64,000 nucleotides of DNA from Seminavis robusta (lineage: Eukaryota > Bacillariophyta > Bacillariophyceae > Naviculales > Naviculaceae). Positions within the stretch are counted from its first letter, which is position 1, and each line of letters begins with the position of its first letter. Below are positions 19,103 to 29,534 of the stretch, in pieces. Location: positions 104,394 to 168,393 of the forward strand of contig CAICTM010000032.1 in assembly GCA_903772945.1 (NCBI GenBank), in the 5' to 3' direction. Below the pieces are notes generated by a model, which made no database searches, was not told the DNA's origin, and was given only the letters and a program-made list of their open reading frames with translations. The position numbers and the translations under genes were made by a program.

Positions 19103-20491
19103 TCAGACAGTCTTGACCTTTCGGACGGTATCATTGCTGGTCTGCCGTTTATTGGCAGCAAGGGAAATAAAAGTCATGACAATGAAAATAGCAGAGGGAG
19201 CCAACGCAGCGCCAAAGACAGACTCGATCAGATACAAGGGAGAAACGACACCCAAGAAAGCTGCCAAAAGAAAGATTTGCACTGCGGTAGATGTTTGGCT
19301 TTCGAACAACTGTACCAGATCGAACCAAATTCGAACAAAAGGAGCATACCCGTCGTGTTGGCTCTTGTCCTCCTCGTCATTGGGCATGCTGCAAAAGCTG
19401 GAAGATACCCCCATGCATGCCATTCGAATCGGGCTCAACGCCAAGTGACTGATAAAGTGATACGATATCTCACTGTTGATTTTGCCATGACCAAGAAGCA
19501 GGTTGCCTCCTGACACAGAGCTACCTTGCAGGGATACATAGGCCGATGCAGTGACATCATTGACAATCAGAGTTCCAGAAGCCGTGAGAGGGGCATACAA
19601 GCCGGTCTTGACAATACTTTCGAGCTTGGTAATGATTCGTTTTTCGTTGCTGTTGGCGGCAGTGAGAATATCTCCAATTTGAAGCTCTCCGGCTGGAACG
19701 TACTTGCCATTGGCATGTACCAAGTGTTCTTCTGTAACTTCAAGAGGGGCGTCTTCCTGGTCATTGGTATGGACCTGTAGGAATGTTGCGGATTTTGTCT
19801 TGTCCAGGTGGGCAAACGAGTAGATTGGTTCATACGACCCTCCACCCACAAGGATTGTGTCACCATTGGCAAGGTCCTTCATCGGAGTCGACCCCTTGTC
19901 GAGAACGTCGACCGTGCTGTCTTTTGAAAAGCAAGCGGAACCCCCGGGCTCGACTTTATTGCAAACAAAGTTGATGGAGTAGGTGGCTCCCTGGGCGAGA
20001 CTGCTGTCCAGGACGGCAACATAACCGAAAATCATGTCCCGTCCAATATCTGGAAAGTTTGTGACAGAGCACGATTCGACATCGGGTTCAACAAAGTTAT
20101 TGTCGCCGTTGGCAGCACAGTCGTAATCTTGCGCATTGCCATTCTGGTCTTCGTCAGGTTGGAGAAATTTGCGGAGAAAGAATTGCATGTTGACCAAGCT
20201 AGACGCAAGGGTCGCGGTGCAAGTAACTCTAGTGTCGGAACCTGACACTGATGGAGTGATAATCACATACTTCTCTCCGTAGGTTACCAACCCGCTCACA
20301 GCAGTCTTGTCGATGGTAACCGTGATCGTCTGCGAATCACTTCCAATGACGACGGTATCAAAATCGCCGGGATCCTGGAGATCACGGGGTGTGAAGGAAG
20401 AGCCATCCACTTGCTTTGTTACAACATCAGCCGCAACGGTGAGAGGGACAATCAAGGGCCACAGCAAAGCAATTGGGAAGCGAAAGTTCAT
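19103..20491 (-). CDS. Secreted/membrane Hint (Hedgehog-intein) domain protein
   Basis: A 462-residue protein. Residues 1-21 are a signal peptide. Residues about 30-185 form a Cys-containing, beta-rich extracellular region (TCTATLASS, YDCAANGD, NFVCNK). A Hint domain follows: GGSACFSKDSTVDVLD has the putative nucleophile Cys187, and LEVTEEHLVHANG supplies the T-x-x-H motif (Thr253, His256). YVPAGELQIGD and TLIVNDVTASAYVS complete the Hog-like pattern. Near the C-terminus lie one or two membrane segments (VQIFLLAAFLGVVSPLYLIE, AIFIVMTFISLAA) and a basic tail. Hint domains self-cleave at the Cys. Cleavage would release the ectodomain from the membrane (inference). Confidence 0.85.
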   Translation of the reverse strand: MNFRFPIALLWPLIVPLTVAADVVTKQVDGSSFTPRDLQDPGDFDTVVIGSDSQTITVTIDKTAVSGLVTYGEKYVIITPSVSGSDTRVTCTATLASSLVNMQFFLRKFLQPDEDQNGNAQDYDCAANGDNNFVEPDVESCSVTNFPDIGRDMIFGYVAVLDSSLAQGATYSINFVCNKVEPGGSACFSKDSTVDVLDKGSTPMKDLANGDTILVGGGSYEPIYSFAHLDKTKSATFLQVHTNDQEDAPLEVTEEHLVHANGKYVPAGELQIGDILTAANSNEKRIITKLESIVKTGLYAPLTASGTLIVNDVTASAYVSLQGSSVSGGNLLLGHGKINSEISYHFISHLALSPIRMACMGVSSSFCSMPNDEEDKSQHDGYAPFVRIWFDLVQLFESQTSTAVQIFLLAAFLGVVSPLYLIESVFGAALAPSAIFIVMTFISLAANKRQTSNDTVRKVKTV

Positions 20492-20983
20492 GATGATGGT
20501 GATTATGACTCGTCAGATGTTTGCTAAATTTTGAGGTGTGCAAAGAGGATCTTCGAAATTGTGGGAGCGAAGGAATGGGCGATGACATCTTACGTGTACT
20601 GGTACTGACGTGAGGGGTCATTAATGAACGGGAAACTTCCACGAGACTTCCGGGAAAATGTCAACAAAAAGGACCGTTCTTGAACTGTTCCGAAGACTCG
20701 AAAACGCTCAATCACGTGGAGGTCACCGTGTTTATTCTGAGTGTGCCGTGAAATCGCATTGCGGAGCAATGCGATTTAGTTGCATCCCTGTCTGCTATCT
20801 GGACAGCTAGCTAGCTAGCTACTAGTAGTATCTCTCCAGCTAGCTAGCCAGCTCTAGAGCTATTAGTACCGTAGAGAGGAATCCTCGAGATGATGGCAGA
20901 TAAAAGAGTGAGGGCTGGTCCTATCCAGCTTTTAAAAATGACGTCCGTTCGTTCGTGAAATCGAAATAACGGCTCAATTTCCT

Positions 20984-21065
20984 CCAAATCCACACGTTCG
21001 GCGAACCGCAGAAAATGTTTATAGTAAAAAAGTGGAGCTGCGGTTCGCCGAACGTGTGGATTTGG
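20984..21065. repeat. Perfect 28-bp inverted repeat (hairpin), 26-base loop
   Basis: The arm at 20984-21011 begins CCAAATCCACACGTTCGG. The arm at 21038-21065 is its exact reverse complement. The loop is AT-rich. Confidence 0.85.
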
Positions 21066-21080
21066 AATTCGCGTAGGACC

Positions 21081-21178
21081 AATCAGAACTCATTATCTCG
21101 CACTATCCCCAACTCTAGCGAGTTTCGAAAATCAGAACTCATTATCTCGCACTATCCCCAACTCTAGCGAGTTTCGAA
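21081..21178. repeat. 49-bp tandem duplication
   Basis: Two adjacent copies starting AATCAGAACTCATTATCTCG at 21081 and 21130, nearly identical, each ending in GAGTTTCGAAA. Confidence 0.85.
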
Positions 21179-21679
21179 AATCGAAAAGTGAGATCTCCTC
21201 TCGAGCACGTCCTCGAATCATTGAAAAGTGAGAAGAAGTACTGTATTCAGTACATGCATGCATGTACTACTACCGTAGTAGCCATCCGTTTTCACCCTAA
21301 CCCTGATGAGTTCGGCTTATTCGCGAATGACGTATCTGCGAATGGTTAAGAATGAAAACACATACGCGAAAATAAATGTGTTTCCTGTGCGAACGTACGA
21401 ACCACATGAATGTGGTTAGGACCAGCCCTGAGATGAACGCACTGAGAGTCAAGAGAGGCCAGAACAGACCCACCAACTTGAAACATCAACTGACGCTAGA
21501 CAGCTATGTTCGTAGCGGTAAGGTACCGTAGTAGCCTTCTTATATTTCAATCCAGCCAGGTTTGCACATCAAGCAGAGCAGATATGGTACCGGTACAGAT
21601 CTCGAGTAGATGCCGTATGACTTCCGCCATCAGCCAGGCTATTCAACGTACATTTCGGCGAATAGTGCGTTCTACCTGT

Positions 21680-22083
21680 GTACTGGACTGTGCGACGGTT
21701 TTCACACAGGATTTAAAAAATCTTGAAATTGCCACAACTGAAGGACCCTTTAAAACAATCCCTTAAACAATCCCTTAACTAATCAACTATCCCTTAAACA
21801 ATCCCTTAAAGATACAATCCCTTAAAACAATCCCTTAAAACTTGGACTGTCCCCTAAACAATCCCTTAACGCCACATGGAAATACCATACAACTATCCCC
21901 TATTTCTTCAACTATCCCCTAAACAATCCCTTAAATAAACAATCCCTTAACAACAATCCCTTAACTCTTTGACTCTCCCTTAAACAATCCCTTAAGAAAC
22001 AATCCCTTAATTGTGCTGGTCAATTTTTTTCAGTCGTGGAAGCTTTTTAAATCCTGAGTGAAAACCGTCGGACGGTCCTGGTT
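21680..22083. mobile_element. Miniature inverted-repeat element filled with AACAATCCCTTA units
   Basis: The outer arms of about 38 bp are inverted repeats. The left includes GCGACGGTTTTCACACAGGA and the right is the near-complement of CCGACGGTTTTCACTCAGGA, followed by TTTAAAAA on both. Between them, at 21740-22015, lie about fifteen variants of (A)ACAATCCC(T/C)TAA with irregular spacing. There is no coding capacity. Confidence 0.6.
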
Positions 22084-22733
22084 CCGTTCCAGCAAGGTCA
22101 AGGAAGCGAAGGAAATTACCTGTGTGATTCAGTGAGCCTGCGGTACTGTACGGGGAGCACCGATCCAATGAAAAAGAAAAATTGCAAAAGAACTGCTTGC
22201 TGGCTGAAAGAGTCGAGTCAGGCTGTAGTAAGCAGAGCGCTCGCTATCATTGGAATAGCTACAACCGACCAGCCATCTCTATGTAAAATGCTTTGGAACA
22301 GTGCAACGGTGTTGCTCTGATCCATTGGACAACTCTCCATCGAATTTTCACCAACTAATATCTAATTCTGCTGTAGTATCTACTTAAAATACCATTGTTC
22401 TTCGAGCAATCCTCATCTTCCATCCGGTCAAGGCAGGTACCTCTGTCTCTTGACATGGATTGCTACAGGCATGTAGCTTTCAATCCTTGGGTTGTGCTGG
22501 GAGCCATGGTGGTAGAATGTGTAGGCGATCTTAGGTTCATTCTAAAGGTGAATACCAAGTTCTGCTTATGAAGTATGGAAACCTTATCTGATTTTATGTT
22601 CAGCACTGTTTCGCTCTTGGCCAACTTAGAGAAGTGTAGGTTTGCACTGAAGAGACAGGGTAATAGACAGCTAGATGATACAGTAGTTGTCTAATGTACA
22701 AGGTAGTGTTCATGGAGGGTTTACCTCACCCTC

Positions 22734-25076
22734 CTAAAGGGACGTTGTATTGCAGGGACAGTCACAACCACACAGCGTTGGTGAACAGTCAAAGCTGAGC
22801 TCCTGGATGTCACACAACTGCTCGGGAATGGTGCCAGTGATAGAAGTGCCCTTCAATAGCAGATGAGCAACAGTTTGATTCAATTGAGATAGCTCTGGCG
22901 GGAAATCTCCAGTCAGGGCTTCATTTCCCTCCAAGTTGAGATTGATTAGTGGAGCAAGACCTAACTCTGACGGCACAGTTCCAGATAGATAGTTCGTTCC
23001 TGCATACAATGTTGTCAGGTTGCCGAGGTTACCCAGCTCAGTAGGGAGTGTACCTTCTAGGTTGTTGTCGCTGATATCCAAAACAATACATCCAGTCAAT
23101 GATCCCAGGGAGCTTGGTATGGTACCTGTGAGCTGGTTGACGCCAGCCATGAAAAGTTCAAGGTTAGGCATGGATTCACCAATGTTCGCAGGGAGGGATC
23201 CAGTGAATTCGTTCTTGCCAACTTTGAGCTGTTGTAGCTTGGAAAGGTTCCACAGTTCCGATGGAAGTGAGCCATGAAGTTCGTTTAGCACAATGGACAG
23301 AAATGCGATTGAGTTGGACAGCAATCCAATCTCGGACGGGACAGTTCCGGTGAGATGATTTCGAAAAACTTGAAAGCCTTGGAGGTTTGTCAATGCTCCA
23401 ATCTGCGTGGGGATGGGTCCCCTGATTTTGTTTCTGCCCAACCTTATTCCTTCCAAGGAGTCCAGAAGAAACAGGTCATCCGGAAGCGTCCCTACCAAGT
23501 TGTTGTCTTTCAGGACCACATTCCGTATTCTTTGATCCTCATAACATATCACGTGATTGTGAATGGGTGCCGTTGAGAACCATTCACACTCGGAATGCTG
23601 ATATGACAACCATGGTTCAGATGTGATGTTGACTTCAATCGTTTCCTTGCTTTTGAAACCTCCCCTTGCTTGAATACCACCCATACTGTTGCTCTGGCCA
23701 CGCAACAGTTGCCGTCCTCCCAATGGCGGCGGGTGCGTGGGTGCCGACGAGGGCTTGGGGCTCGTGAATCGTTCCTTGGACTTGTAGGCATCCGTCAGGA
23801 TTGTCACTGTGCCACCTCCTTGATTGGTCCACTCGGGACCTCCCATGGCATAGTAGAATTGTGCCATGACAAATCGTTGGCACAGTCTTTCTTCGGAATA
23901 GTTGGCGATAAAAGGATCTTGTTTCATCCATCGGTACGCTTTGGACGTTGAACACGTTCCGTTGTAGTTGTCCTGCGTCAGGACGTGGAGGGTGGTGTTG
24001 GACGTCGGTGGAAAGGGCAAATCCCACTGCCATGGTTGGTTGGGATCGTCTTCGTTGGACATATCCATCACAGCAGTTGCATTCTTTGCATTCTTTTCCG
24101 GCATAGTACTATTCCCACTGTTGGAAAGAAGTATAGTGAGCCCCGCCGCTGCCACAACGATACAGCAGAGAGCTACGAGCAATGAAATGTGTAACGAAGA
24201 ATCCTTGCGTCGATGGTGATGGCGTCTGGTCCTCGAATGGTCGGATTCGTCCATAGGCTCGGCTCGTTCCATATTGGCAGGGAGCTCGGCCACGGGATTG
24301 GCTTGCACCAATCCTGCCTCTGCGTAAACGTCCGCCCATCGAACTGTCCCATTGCGGTTGACATTGGCAATAGCTAGACCGTCATCTTCGTCTTCGTCGT
24401 CATTTTCCGAAAAGCCGTCACTGCTGGTTACGCTACCCCTCCAGGTAGGGTGGGTACTGTAGGCTCCCGGAGTGAGACTGCTAGCGACTGAGCTTCGTTG
24501 GGTAGATGTCCTCGTGGAATTGTTGTCCATGTTATGGGACGAGGAGCTGCTGTCCATCAGGGAGCGGGACGTAGTTTCTGTCGCAAGGGTCTTGGTGTCC
24601 TCTTTGTCGTCGTCGTCCAGTCCGGAAGATGCCACGGCGCCTACAATTGTAGCCTCTGCTCGGTGCATGGCTTCCACGTCCTTTTCGCTGGCAGCACCAA
24701 CAGCTACCTCTTCTGTGCTACATGTCCGAGACTCGTGAAGGCTGTCACCATCAATGATCCTGCTTGCTGTGCTGCTAAGGGCTTCTGGATCGACTTCCCG
24801 TCCTGGGGCACCACGCGGCTCCCGCGGCTGCCTCCCCTGCTCTTCGTCTCCTTCTCGATCGCTGCCACTGCCACTGCTGCTACCGTTATCCGGTGATGTA
24901 AGGCGCAGAATGGCCATCTTGCGGGCCAACAGCTCTTGTTCTGATTCCTGTTCAGTGCGGGCGTTATCATCATCAGCTACCCCATTATCGTCAATGCCGC
25001 CGTAAGCTCCCTCATTGCTACCCTGATGATACCCACCATCACGTGTTTCCTCGTGCCTCTCGTCGTCTTCGTTCAT
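22734..25076 (-). CDS. LRR single-pass membrane protein 1 (no kinase)
   Basis: A 780-residue protein from the ATG at 25076. Residues 1-290 are acidic and Ser-rich, presumably cytoplasmic, with a basic patch (RTRRHHHRRK) just before one membrane span at about 295-318. The ectodomain begins WDLPFPPTSNTTLHVL and contains RLCQRFVMAQFYYAMGG and a Cys-containing cap (HSECEWFS). About ten plant-type leucine-rich repeats follow (LxGxIPSSLGxLTxL type). It ends FDCSPTLCGCDCPCN. The order matches the genes at 30332 and 38264. LRR ectodomains usually bind ligands or proteins. With no kinase, signalling would need a partner (inference). Confidence 0.88.
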   Translation of the reverse strand: MNEDDERHEETRDGGYHQGSNEGAYGGIDDNGVADDDNARTEQESEQELLARKMAILRLTSPDNGSSSGSGSDREGDEEQGRQPREPRGAPGREVDPEALSSTASRIIDGDSLHESRTCSTEEVAVGAASEKDVEAMHRAEATIVGAVASSGLDDDDKEDTKTLATETTSRSLMDSSSSSHNMDNNSTRTSTQRSSVASSLTPGAYSTHPTWRGSVTSSDGFSENDDEDEDDGLAIANVNRNGTVRWADVYAEAGLVQANPVAELPANMERAEPMDESDHSRTRRHHHRRKDSSLHISLLVALCCIVVAAAGLTILLSNSGNSTMPEKNAKNATAVMDMSNEDDPNQPWQWDLPFPPTSNTTLHVLTQDNYNGTCSTSKAYRWMKQDPFIANYSEERLCQRFVMAQFYYAMGGPEWTNQGGGTVTILTDAYKSKERFTSPKPSSAPTHPPPLGGRQLLRGQSNSMGGIQARGGFKSKETIEVNITSEPWLSYQHSECEWFSTAPIHNHVICYEDQRIRNVVLKDNNLVGTLPDDLFLLDSLEGIRLGRNKIRGPIPTQIGALTNLQGFQVFRNHLTGTVPSEIGLLSNSIAFLSIVLNELHGSLPSELWNLSKLQQLKVGKNEFTGSLPANIGESMPNLELFMAGVNQLTGTIPSSLGSLTGCIVLDISDNNLEGTLPTELGNLGNLTTLYAGTNYLSGTVPSELGLAPLINLNLEGNEALTGDFPPELSQLNQTVAHLLLKGTSITGTIPEQLCDIQELSFDCSPTLCGCDCPCNTTSL

Positions 25077-27613
25077 GATGCAACAATACAGCAACTGTTG
25101 TTCTCTCAGAGTGAACCTGATGGCTTAGCTAGCTATTAGAGAGGGAGAGAATGGAGACGTAAGTCAATCGCAGCAACGGGAAAAGCTACCTGTGCTGCTG
25201 TACTGTAGAAGATGATAATAATAATGAGCCAGTCGGTAAGCCTAGTTCGATACCCCCTTATCTAGCTAGTGCTACTGTAGCTAGCTCGATTCTGACTCTT
25301 TCAATGCGGTTCTGCAACACACTTTATTAATGTTAGCGCGATCTGTTCGCACAGGACGACACATGCAGCTGTGGACCACATTCTTCCAAGCAGAGCTCAG
25401 CAGTGCCATCGCGCGGGTGATACGGTGATACAATGTCATGTAGAGGTGTGTCAGGAAGCTGGTACCAGGTACTCCGGAGTAGCTGGTACAGTAGTAGCTA
25501 GTCCAATACCTTGTAGGGGTGTAGGCCCCGGTGGACCGGCGGCACTGGTCCGAAATTGTACTAGCTGGACCAGTACTGAATAAGGAATTAACTAATGGCC
25601 GTAATCCGGACCGCACAAAACAGCGAGAGTAATGATCAGGAAAGAACCCATGTCGGTTTTGACCATTGGCTTAAATCCCAACCGGAAGGTGAACAAAAGC
25701 GACAAGCGCGGTGATTAATGGTCATGAACACTAGCTTCCCTTCCGGATCCCTGTTTCAATAATAAGGTACTAGTAACAGGAAATTTCAATAAGCGACAAG
25801 AAACGAGGCAGGCCATGCGGTGAAACTTCCCTGGCACACATTGTAAATATTACCAACCTCTACTCGGAGGAGATTTTTAAATTTTTATTTTTGGTGGGGA
25901 GAGGAGTAGTTGGCCTGTTACTAATACTATGTACTAGTACAACATAAGTAGCTGGTAAAGTAAGTAGTGTAAAGTTCAGTGTTCTGTGTACCGGTACTAT
26001 TTTAAATATTATAATATTATATGTGTTCTTGATTTCTGGGTTTCCGAAATTCGTGATGTTACTGAATTAAATCCTCTATTCTCCAGACTAGACGTTTCCG
26101 ACCACTCGCCAAGTAAAAGCATGAATGTTATTAATATGTATACTACGGATTCGGGAAGAACTGTCCTTTCCCAGTGCTGAAGCGGATTTCCCACCCTCTG
26201 AAGGAGATTTTCCTTCCCGGTACATAGGGTGTGTAGGTTGTACGTGAGGCGAAATCCGAACTGGTGGTCAAAAATGGTTGACAGCTAACGCTATCCTTAA
26301 ACGGAGAACGTCTCTTAAGTGGAAATTTGCTTCTGGACCTCGGAAATCCACTTCCGAGGGTGGGAAATCGGCTTGGGAGCAAGGAAAAGGACAATTCAAT
26401 CCGAATCCGTAGTAATAGCCGAACCATCAAGTTGCCTCCTATTTCAATAAAACTTGTTGTGCTCTTCTGCTTACAGTACAGTATCCGGTACCGTAAAGGG
26501 CTTTTCTCCAATGAAGCTGGATCTGCAAATATTCTGCCACCCACAGCTCAGTGAGTATAAGAACTACAAGACTAGCTAGCTAGTAAAGCTGCTAGTAATA
26601 ACGTGATTAAAAGCAATTCTCGAGTATTATTTATTTTTTTTGGAATGCGTACATGTAAGTACTCGGAGTACTAGCTACTAATAGCTAGACTAGCTAGTAG
26701 ATCATAAACTGGCAGGCAATAGCCTACAACCCACTTAGTCACCTACTAGCTATCTAGTAGGCTAAGTGAGGGCCTCCAATATAGGTCCCCATCGGATCAT
26801 GGCGACCAACACAAACACAAGCTCAATACTACCAGCTGGAATCTACCATCAGCCATCAGCTATTATGCCACTGCTTTCTGCTTCTCGAGAGAAGCTCAAG
26901 AGCTTCTCAAGAAGGAGTTCAATCACTGGACTCCGATTCAGGTTGCATCTTCCCTCCAAAATGATACCAGTATCATCTGGCTTCCACCCTTGGCTACAGT
27001 GTGAATCCACCAAAAATCCCTCACAAGAGCACTGTCCATTGGCTACCAATGCAGTGTCCTTTCAATTTCAACGTGTAGTGGTCTTCCCACCATAATCGAT
27101 GGTATGTACGGTACCTTGCTTCTTCCTACTAGATATCAACACGACTGCAAAAACCATGCCGGCCACAACCAAAAGCAACTCCTGACCAAGTTCGAGTTCC
27201 AAACACGGCTGTTGGAGAAACTCATTGGAGTTGAGTCAACACATACATAGCACAGGAATTCATCCGCCCACCCCAGGCAAACGAGAAAGTCAATGTTTCA
27301 CACGGGCATGACCTTGGCAAGGCAGCTGTACCACCAATTATTGGACTAGCCGAAGAAGTCCACTATTCACAACAACATCACTTGATACGGGATGAATGGA
27401 GAGTGACAGTCCGCGCTATCTCTACTACATGTACTAGAGTACGTACTTGTACCTCTACCCAGTAGCTAGCATTGGAATTCCACACCGCCAGAAGACAAAG
27501 GGTATCTTTTTACTTTTGGCTGGCTTAATTTGCCTTCTGTTTGAAGTGTGAGAGGTTCTTCGAATCTCAGTTTCAGCCAGACGGAGCTTCTTCGAACGAC
27601 GAATCTTTTAAAA
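25077..27613. other. Long intergenic stretch with a palindromic element and decayed coding fragments
   Basis: About 2.5 kb without an intact gene. AGCT and ACCGGT palindromes are frequent. A palindromic element lies at 26141-26414. At about 26850-27350 there is protein-like sequence with stops (AQELLKKEFNHWTPIQVASS, then further broken segments), probably a retro- or transposon remnant. Confidence 0.4.
26141..26414. repeat. Palindromic (foldback) element, about 270 bp
   Basis: The left arm at 26141-26213 starts TACTACGGATTCGG and includes GGATTTCCCACCCTC. The right arm at 26342-26414 is an imperfect reverse complement with the same two blocks. The arms are about 65-70 bp with several mismatches, and the central part has no ORF. 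Confidence 0.6.
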
Positions 27614-27754
27614 ATGGATCCTGTTGGATCTTTTGGATCTTCTTTTACGGCTGGTTTGATCGTTCTGGTTGTTCTGCTGGTTCAGCAGGCAGTTGGCCAG
27701 TTCGATCAGTTGGCCAGTTCGATCGATAGCTTGGTCGATAATAGCTACCTTTGA
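27614..27754 (+). CDS. Possible micropeptide with one hydrophobic span
   Basis: A 46-residue frame starting MDPVGSFGSSFTAGLIVLVV with a hydrophobic stretch and a polar tail. It lies just 5' of the SDR gene and may be only leader sequence or an upstream ORF of that mRNA. Confidence 0.2.
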   Translation: MDPVGSFGSSFTAGLIVLVVLLVQQAVGQFDQLASSIDSLVDNSYL

Positions 27755-27826
27755 TGTGTTTGTCATAAAATAGATCGAAAGAGAAAGAAAAGCAAAGCAA
27801 ACCTAAACCAAAGATAGTAAGAGACG

Positions 27827-28666
27827 ATGGATTTGAAGTTGAAAGATAAACTCGTGGTGGTGACCGGCAGCACTGGCGATGGCATTGGCAAGCACATTGC
27901 CGAAGAGTTGTTCCGACAAGGAGCGTACGTGGTGATTAATGGTCGCAGCCAAGGCTCGGTGGACAAGACAATCGCCGACATTACCAAGAGCAACGCAAGT
28001 GTGGCAGAAGACGCCTCTACCAAATTGATTGGAGTTCCGGGAGATGTCTCGAGTGAAGAAGGCTCTAACAAGTTTATTGCCGCTCTGGAGGAAGTGGAAA
28101 CCAAAATTGGCACCAAACTCTACGGACTGGTCAATAATGTGGGAATCTTTGAAGCCAAGGAATTTACCGAGATTGCCGATGACAAATGGATCGAGTATTA
28201 TCAAACCAACACGATGAGTGGAGTTCGATTGAGTCGTCACTTTTTGCCACTCATGAAAGAACGCAATGAAGGACGCATTCTTTTCATTAGTTCCGAATGT
28301 GGACTGCGACCGTTGCCGCACATGTTACCCTACGGTGTCAGCAAGACATCGCAAATTGCGTTAGCGCGTGGATTGGCCGAAATGACCAAGGGAACCGCCG
28401 TCACGGTCAACTCCATCTTGCCTGGACCCACCATGACGGGAGGGGTGCGCAAGTACATGCAAGAATTTGCCGAAATGCACAAGATTGCTTCCATGGAAGA
28501 AGCCGTGGCGACGTACTTTAAAGATGCCGAACCCACATCGTTGCTCCAACGATTCTTGGATCCCAATGAAGTTGCTGCCGTTACCGTCTTTACGCTGTCA
28601 CCCTTGGCGGCGGGAGTCAATGGAGCCTGTCAAATGGTTGATGGTGGAGTTGTGCGGCATATCTAA
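27827..28666 (+). CDS. Short-chain dehydrogenase/reductase
   Basis: A 279-residue classical SDR. The nucleotide-binding Rossmann motif TGSTGDGIG is at residues 13-21. NNVG (the NNAG position) is near residue 104. The catalytic Ser lies in ILFISSECG and the YGVSK motif is near residue 169. PGPTMTGGV and MVDGGVV mark the C-terminal substrate/cofactor region. The DGIG turn and the NGR sequence after beta-2 (VVINGRSQ) favour NADP(H). The substrate cannot be deduced. No targeting peptide is visible, so a cytosolic location is likely. The length is normal for the family. Confidence 0.92.
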   Translation: MDLKLKDKLVVVTGSTGDGIGKHIAEELFRQGAYVVINGRSQGSVDKTIADITKSNASVAEDASTKLIGVPGDVSSEEGSNKFIAALEEVETKIGTKLYGLVNNVGIFEAKEFTEIADDKWIEYYQTNTMSGVRLSRHFLPLMKERNEGRILFISSECGLRPLPHMLPYGVSKTSQIALARGLAEMTKGTAVTVNSILPGPTMTGGVRKYMQEFAEMHKIASMEEAVATYFKDAEPTSLLQRFLDPNEVAAVTVFTLSPLAAGVNGACQMVDGGVVRHI

Positions 28667-28853
28667 GAACATGTTTGTATGAAACCCGAAGATTTTTCAA
28701 TAATCGCGACGATAAGTTTTTGTAGAACAAAGTGAATAACACGAGAAGCACAAAGTGGTGAACAGGAATACGCACGTAATGACTAGAATAAAATAAATAT
28801 GATGAACAGGAACATGATTAGATTCTAGGACCGCAGTGGGTAGCCACAAACGC

Positions 28854-29534
28854 TCAAGTTACGTGTTTTTTCAAGCTCTTCTTGTGATGCAGAAGCAGTT
28901 CTTTCATGTCAAAGTTGGGATTGAGCCATGCCATGTGAATGGGCGTTCGAAGTTCTGCTGCTGCTTCGTCTTCTTCTTCTGCTTCTTGTACAGCTTTGCC
29001 ATCAGTTTGGTCACAGTCGTAGTAAAAGATCCTATTGGTTTGTGTACCTTCATTGACAAATCCCATTCGTTCGTAGAATTGGACGTTTCTGGCATTGGTA
29101 GACAGCGTGTACAGTTCCACTCGAGCAATATGAGTGGGTATCCGATGAAAAAAGTCTTGGAATAGCTTGCGACCAATCCCTTGCCCTTGTACAGAGGGGA
29201 GCACCGCAATGGATACATCGGTGAGCAAGTGTTGAAAGGCAATCGGGGATGTTGGATTCAAGGCATGCATATCTCCCACAATGCGTTGTTGTTTCGTCTT
29301 GCAATCATGTTCATCTTCGTTGTCATCTTCTTCGACCGGTAGTTCCGCCACTAAAATGATACCCGACTGCAGACAGGGGAGAAGGAATCCTTCCACAATG
29401 AATTCGAGTGTGATTTCTTGTGGTTGTCGAACCAGACCTTGCGGATCCACGGCGGCCAGTTGATGCAAGTACAGTAGATCACTGGCATCGTCTGCTCGGG
29501 CTGGACGTATCAGGACGCTTGGTTTTGTCGTCAT
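28854..29534 (-). CDS. GNAT-family N-acetyltransferase
   Basis: A 226-residue protein with the acetyl-CoA-binding GNAT fold. An N-terminal strand VLIRPARADDASDLLYLHQL precedes the fold. Motif A is SIAVLPSVQGQGIGRKLFQD (Q-x-x-G-x-G/A) and the later part is NARNVQFYERMGFVNEG. An acidic insertion (EEDDNEDEHDCKTKQQ) and an acidic stretch near the C-terminus (EEEDEAAAE) are unusual and probably loops. The family transfers acetyl groups from acetyl-CoA to amines; the acceptor is unknown. It is convergent with the SDR gene, with 3' ends only about 190 bases apart. Confidence 0.9.
   Translation of the reverse strand: MTTKPSVLIRPARADDASDLLYLHQLAAVDPQGLVRQPQEITLEFIVEGFLLPCLQSGIILVAELPVEEDDNEDEHDCKTKQQRIVGDMHALNPTSPIAFQHLLTDVSIAVLPSVQGQGIGRKLFQDFFHRIPTHIARVELYTLSTNARNVQFYERMGFVNEGTQTNRIFYYDCDQTDGKAVQEAEEEDEAAAELRTPIHMAWLNPNFDMKELLLHHKKSLKKHVT

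Larger units (their letters stand above)
20911..21429. mobile_element. Miniature inverted-repeat element with internal hairpin
   Basis: Bounded by 13-bp perfect inverted repeats, AGGGCTGGTCCTA at 20911-20923 and its complement at 21417-21429. It carries no ORF. The interior holds a perfect 28-bp hairpin (20984-21065) and a 49-bp tandem duplication (21081-21178). No clear target duplication is seen. Confidence 0.55.

Noticed and set aside
21293-21310. CCCTAACCC-like words suggesting telomeric repeats
   Set aside because: Only a single partial unit; no array.
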